Assembly (NCBI GenBank): GCA_031216915.1
Contig: CM062297.1
Coordinates: 828,098,786 to 828,162,785, forward strand
Direction: 5' to 3'
Origin: Pictodentalium vernedei
Lineage: Eukaryota; Mollusca; Scaphopoda; Dentaliida; Dentaliidae
DNA length: 64,000 nucleotides
Shown: piece after piece, positions 63,831 through 64,000 of the stretch
Layout: the number at the start of each line of letters is the position of its first letter
Position numbering within the stretch: position 1 is the first letter of the stretch
Program-made: the position numbers and the translations under genes
The notes under the pieces: model-generated
What the model saw: only the letters and a program-made list of their open reading frames with translations
Database searches by the model: none
What the model was told of the DNA's origin: nothing

Positions 63831-64000
63831 AAACTGTATAGTACCAGCTAAAACATTTTGTAGAATGACCACATGAAAATTTCACAAGTACATAGTTTCA
63901 TTATTAGTTTGTGATATTTGTTTTTGCTGTACAGTGGAACCCTGTTAATTGAAGAGCCACTTTGCCAATAACATTATTGAATTAGCAGGAGTATTCAATT
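63831..64000. other. Window end; no gene recognised
   Basis: Nothing supported. Confidence 0.4.

Overview
The window is repeat-dense animal DNA. I found no host gene, no rRNA or functional tRNA gene and no CRISPR. An Env-bearing Ty3/gypsy element, non-LTR retrotransposons, SINEs with tRNA- and 5S-derived heads, hAT, Tc1-like and TTAA-specific DNA elements, a (CCGT)n cassette and TGACCTTGACCTT arrays together suggest a marine invertebrate, most likely a lophotrochozoan such as a mollusc. That placement is inference.

Region 1 (1-11.9 kb) is the notable part: the 3' portion of a very large, retrovirus-like gypsy element. It opens inside a macro (ADP-ribose-binding) domain that shares a reading frame with an aspartic protease. 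RT/RNase H and integrase follow, then an Env with a furin-like site and fusion peptide. After Env comes an unusual cassette: an acidic Ser-rich frame, one or two unknown frames, and two paralogous membrane-anchored C4HC3 zinc-finger (RING-variant/PHD-like) proteins. It ends in a polypurine tract and a 3' LTR. Splice-acceptor-like sites precede env and the first accessory frame. The copy is broken by a few frameshifts and eight in-frame stops, all TGA.

Region 2 (12.2-17 kb) holds two near-identical ~2.37 kb TTAA-flanked elements, one inserted inside the other. Region 3 (17-23.6 kb) is a near full-length Jockey-like LINE with a zinc-knuckle ORF1, endonuclease and RT, and a 3' region carrying two pairs of duplicated RNA-hairpin modules. 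Region 4 (24-47 kb) is a mosaic: eight copies (24.3-52.7 kb) of a TTAA MITE with a palindromic core, SINEs, two truncated CR1/L2-like LINEs (one hit twice by the same Tc1-like MITE), hAT elements with 8-bp target duplications (one in a three-level nest), a Helitron-like end and a gypsy pol tail. Region 5 (47-52 kb) has a ~155-bp tandem array ending in poly-A and a ~3 kb hAT element with a decayed transposase and a run of five hairpins. Region 6 (52-64 kb) has a 5S-headed SINE, more hAT elements, palindromic elements, a ~142-bp array and a foldback element with arms built from short repeats.

The element genes are mostly decayed. The coherent biological unit is the provirus in region 1: capsid, enzyme and envelope functions plus a macro domain and zinc-finger accessory proteins whose likely targets, by analogy only, are host ADP-ribosylation or ubiquitin pathways.
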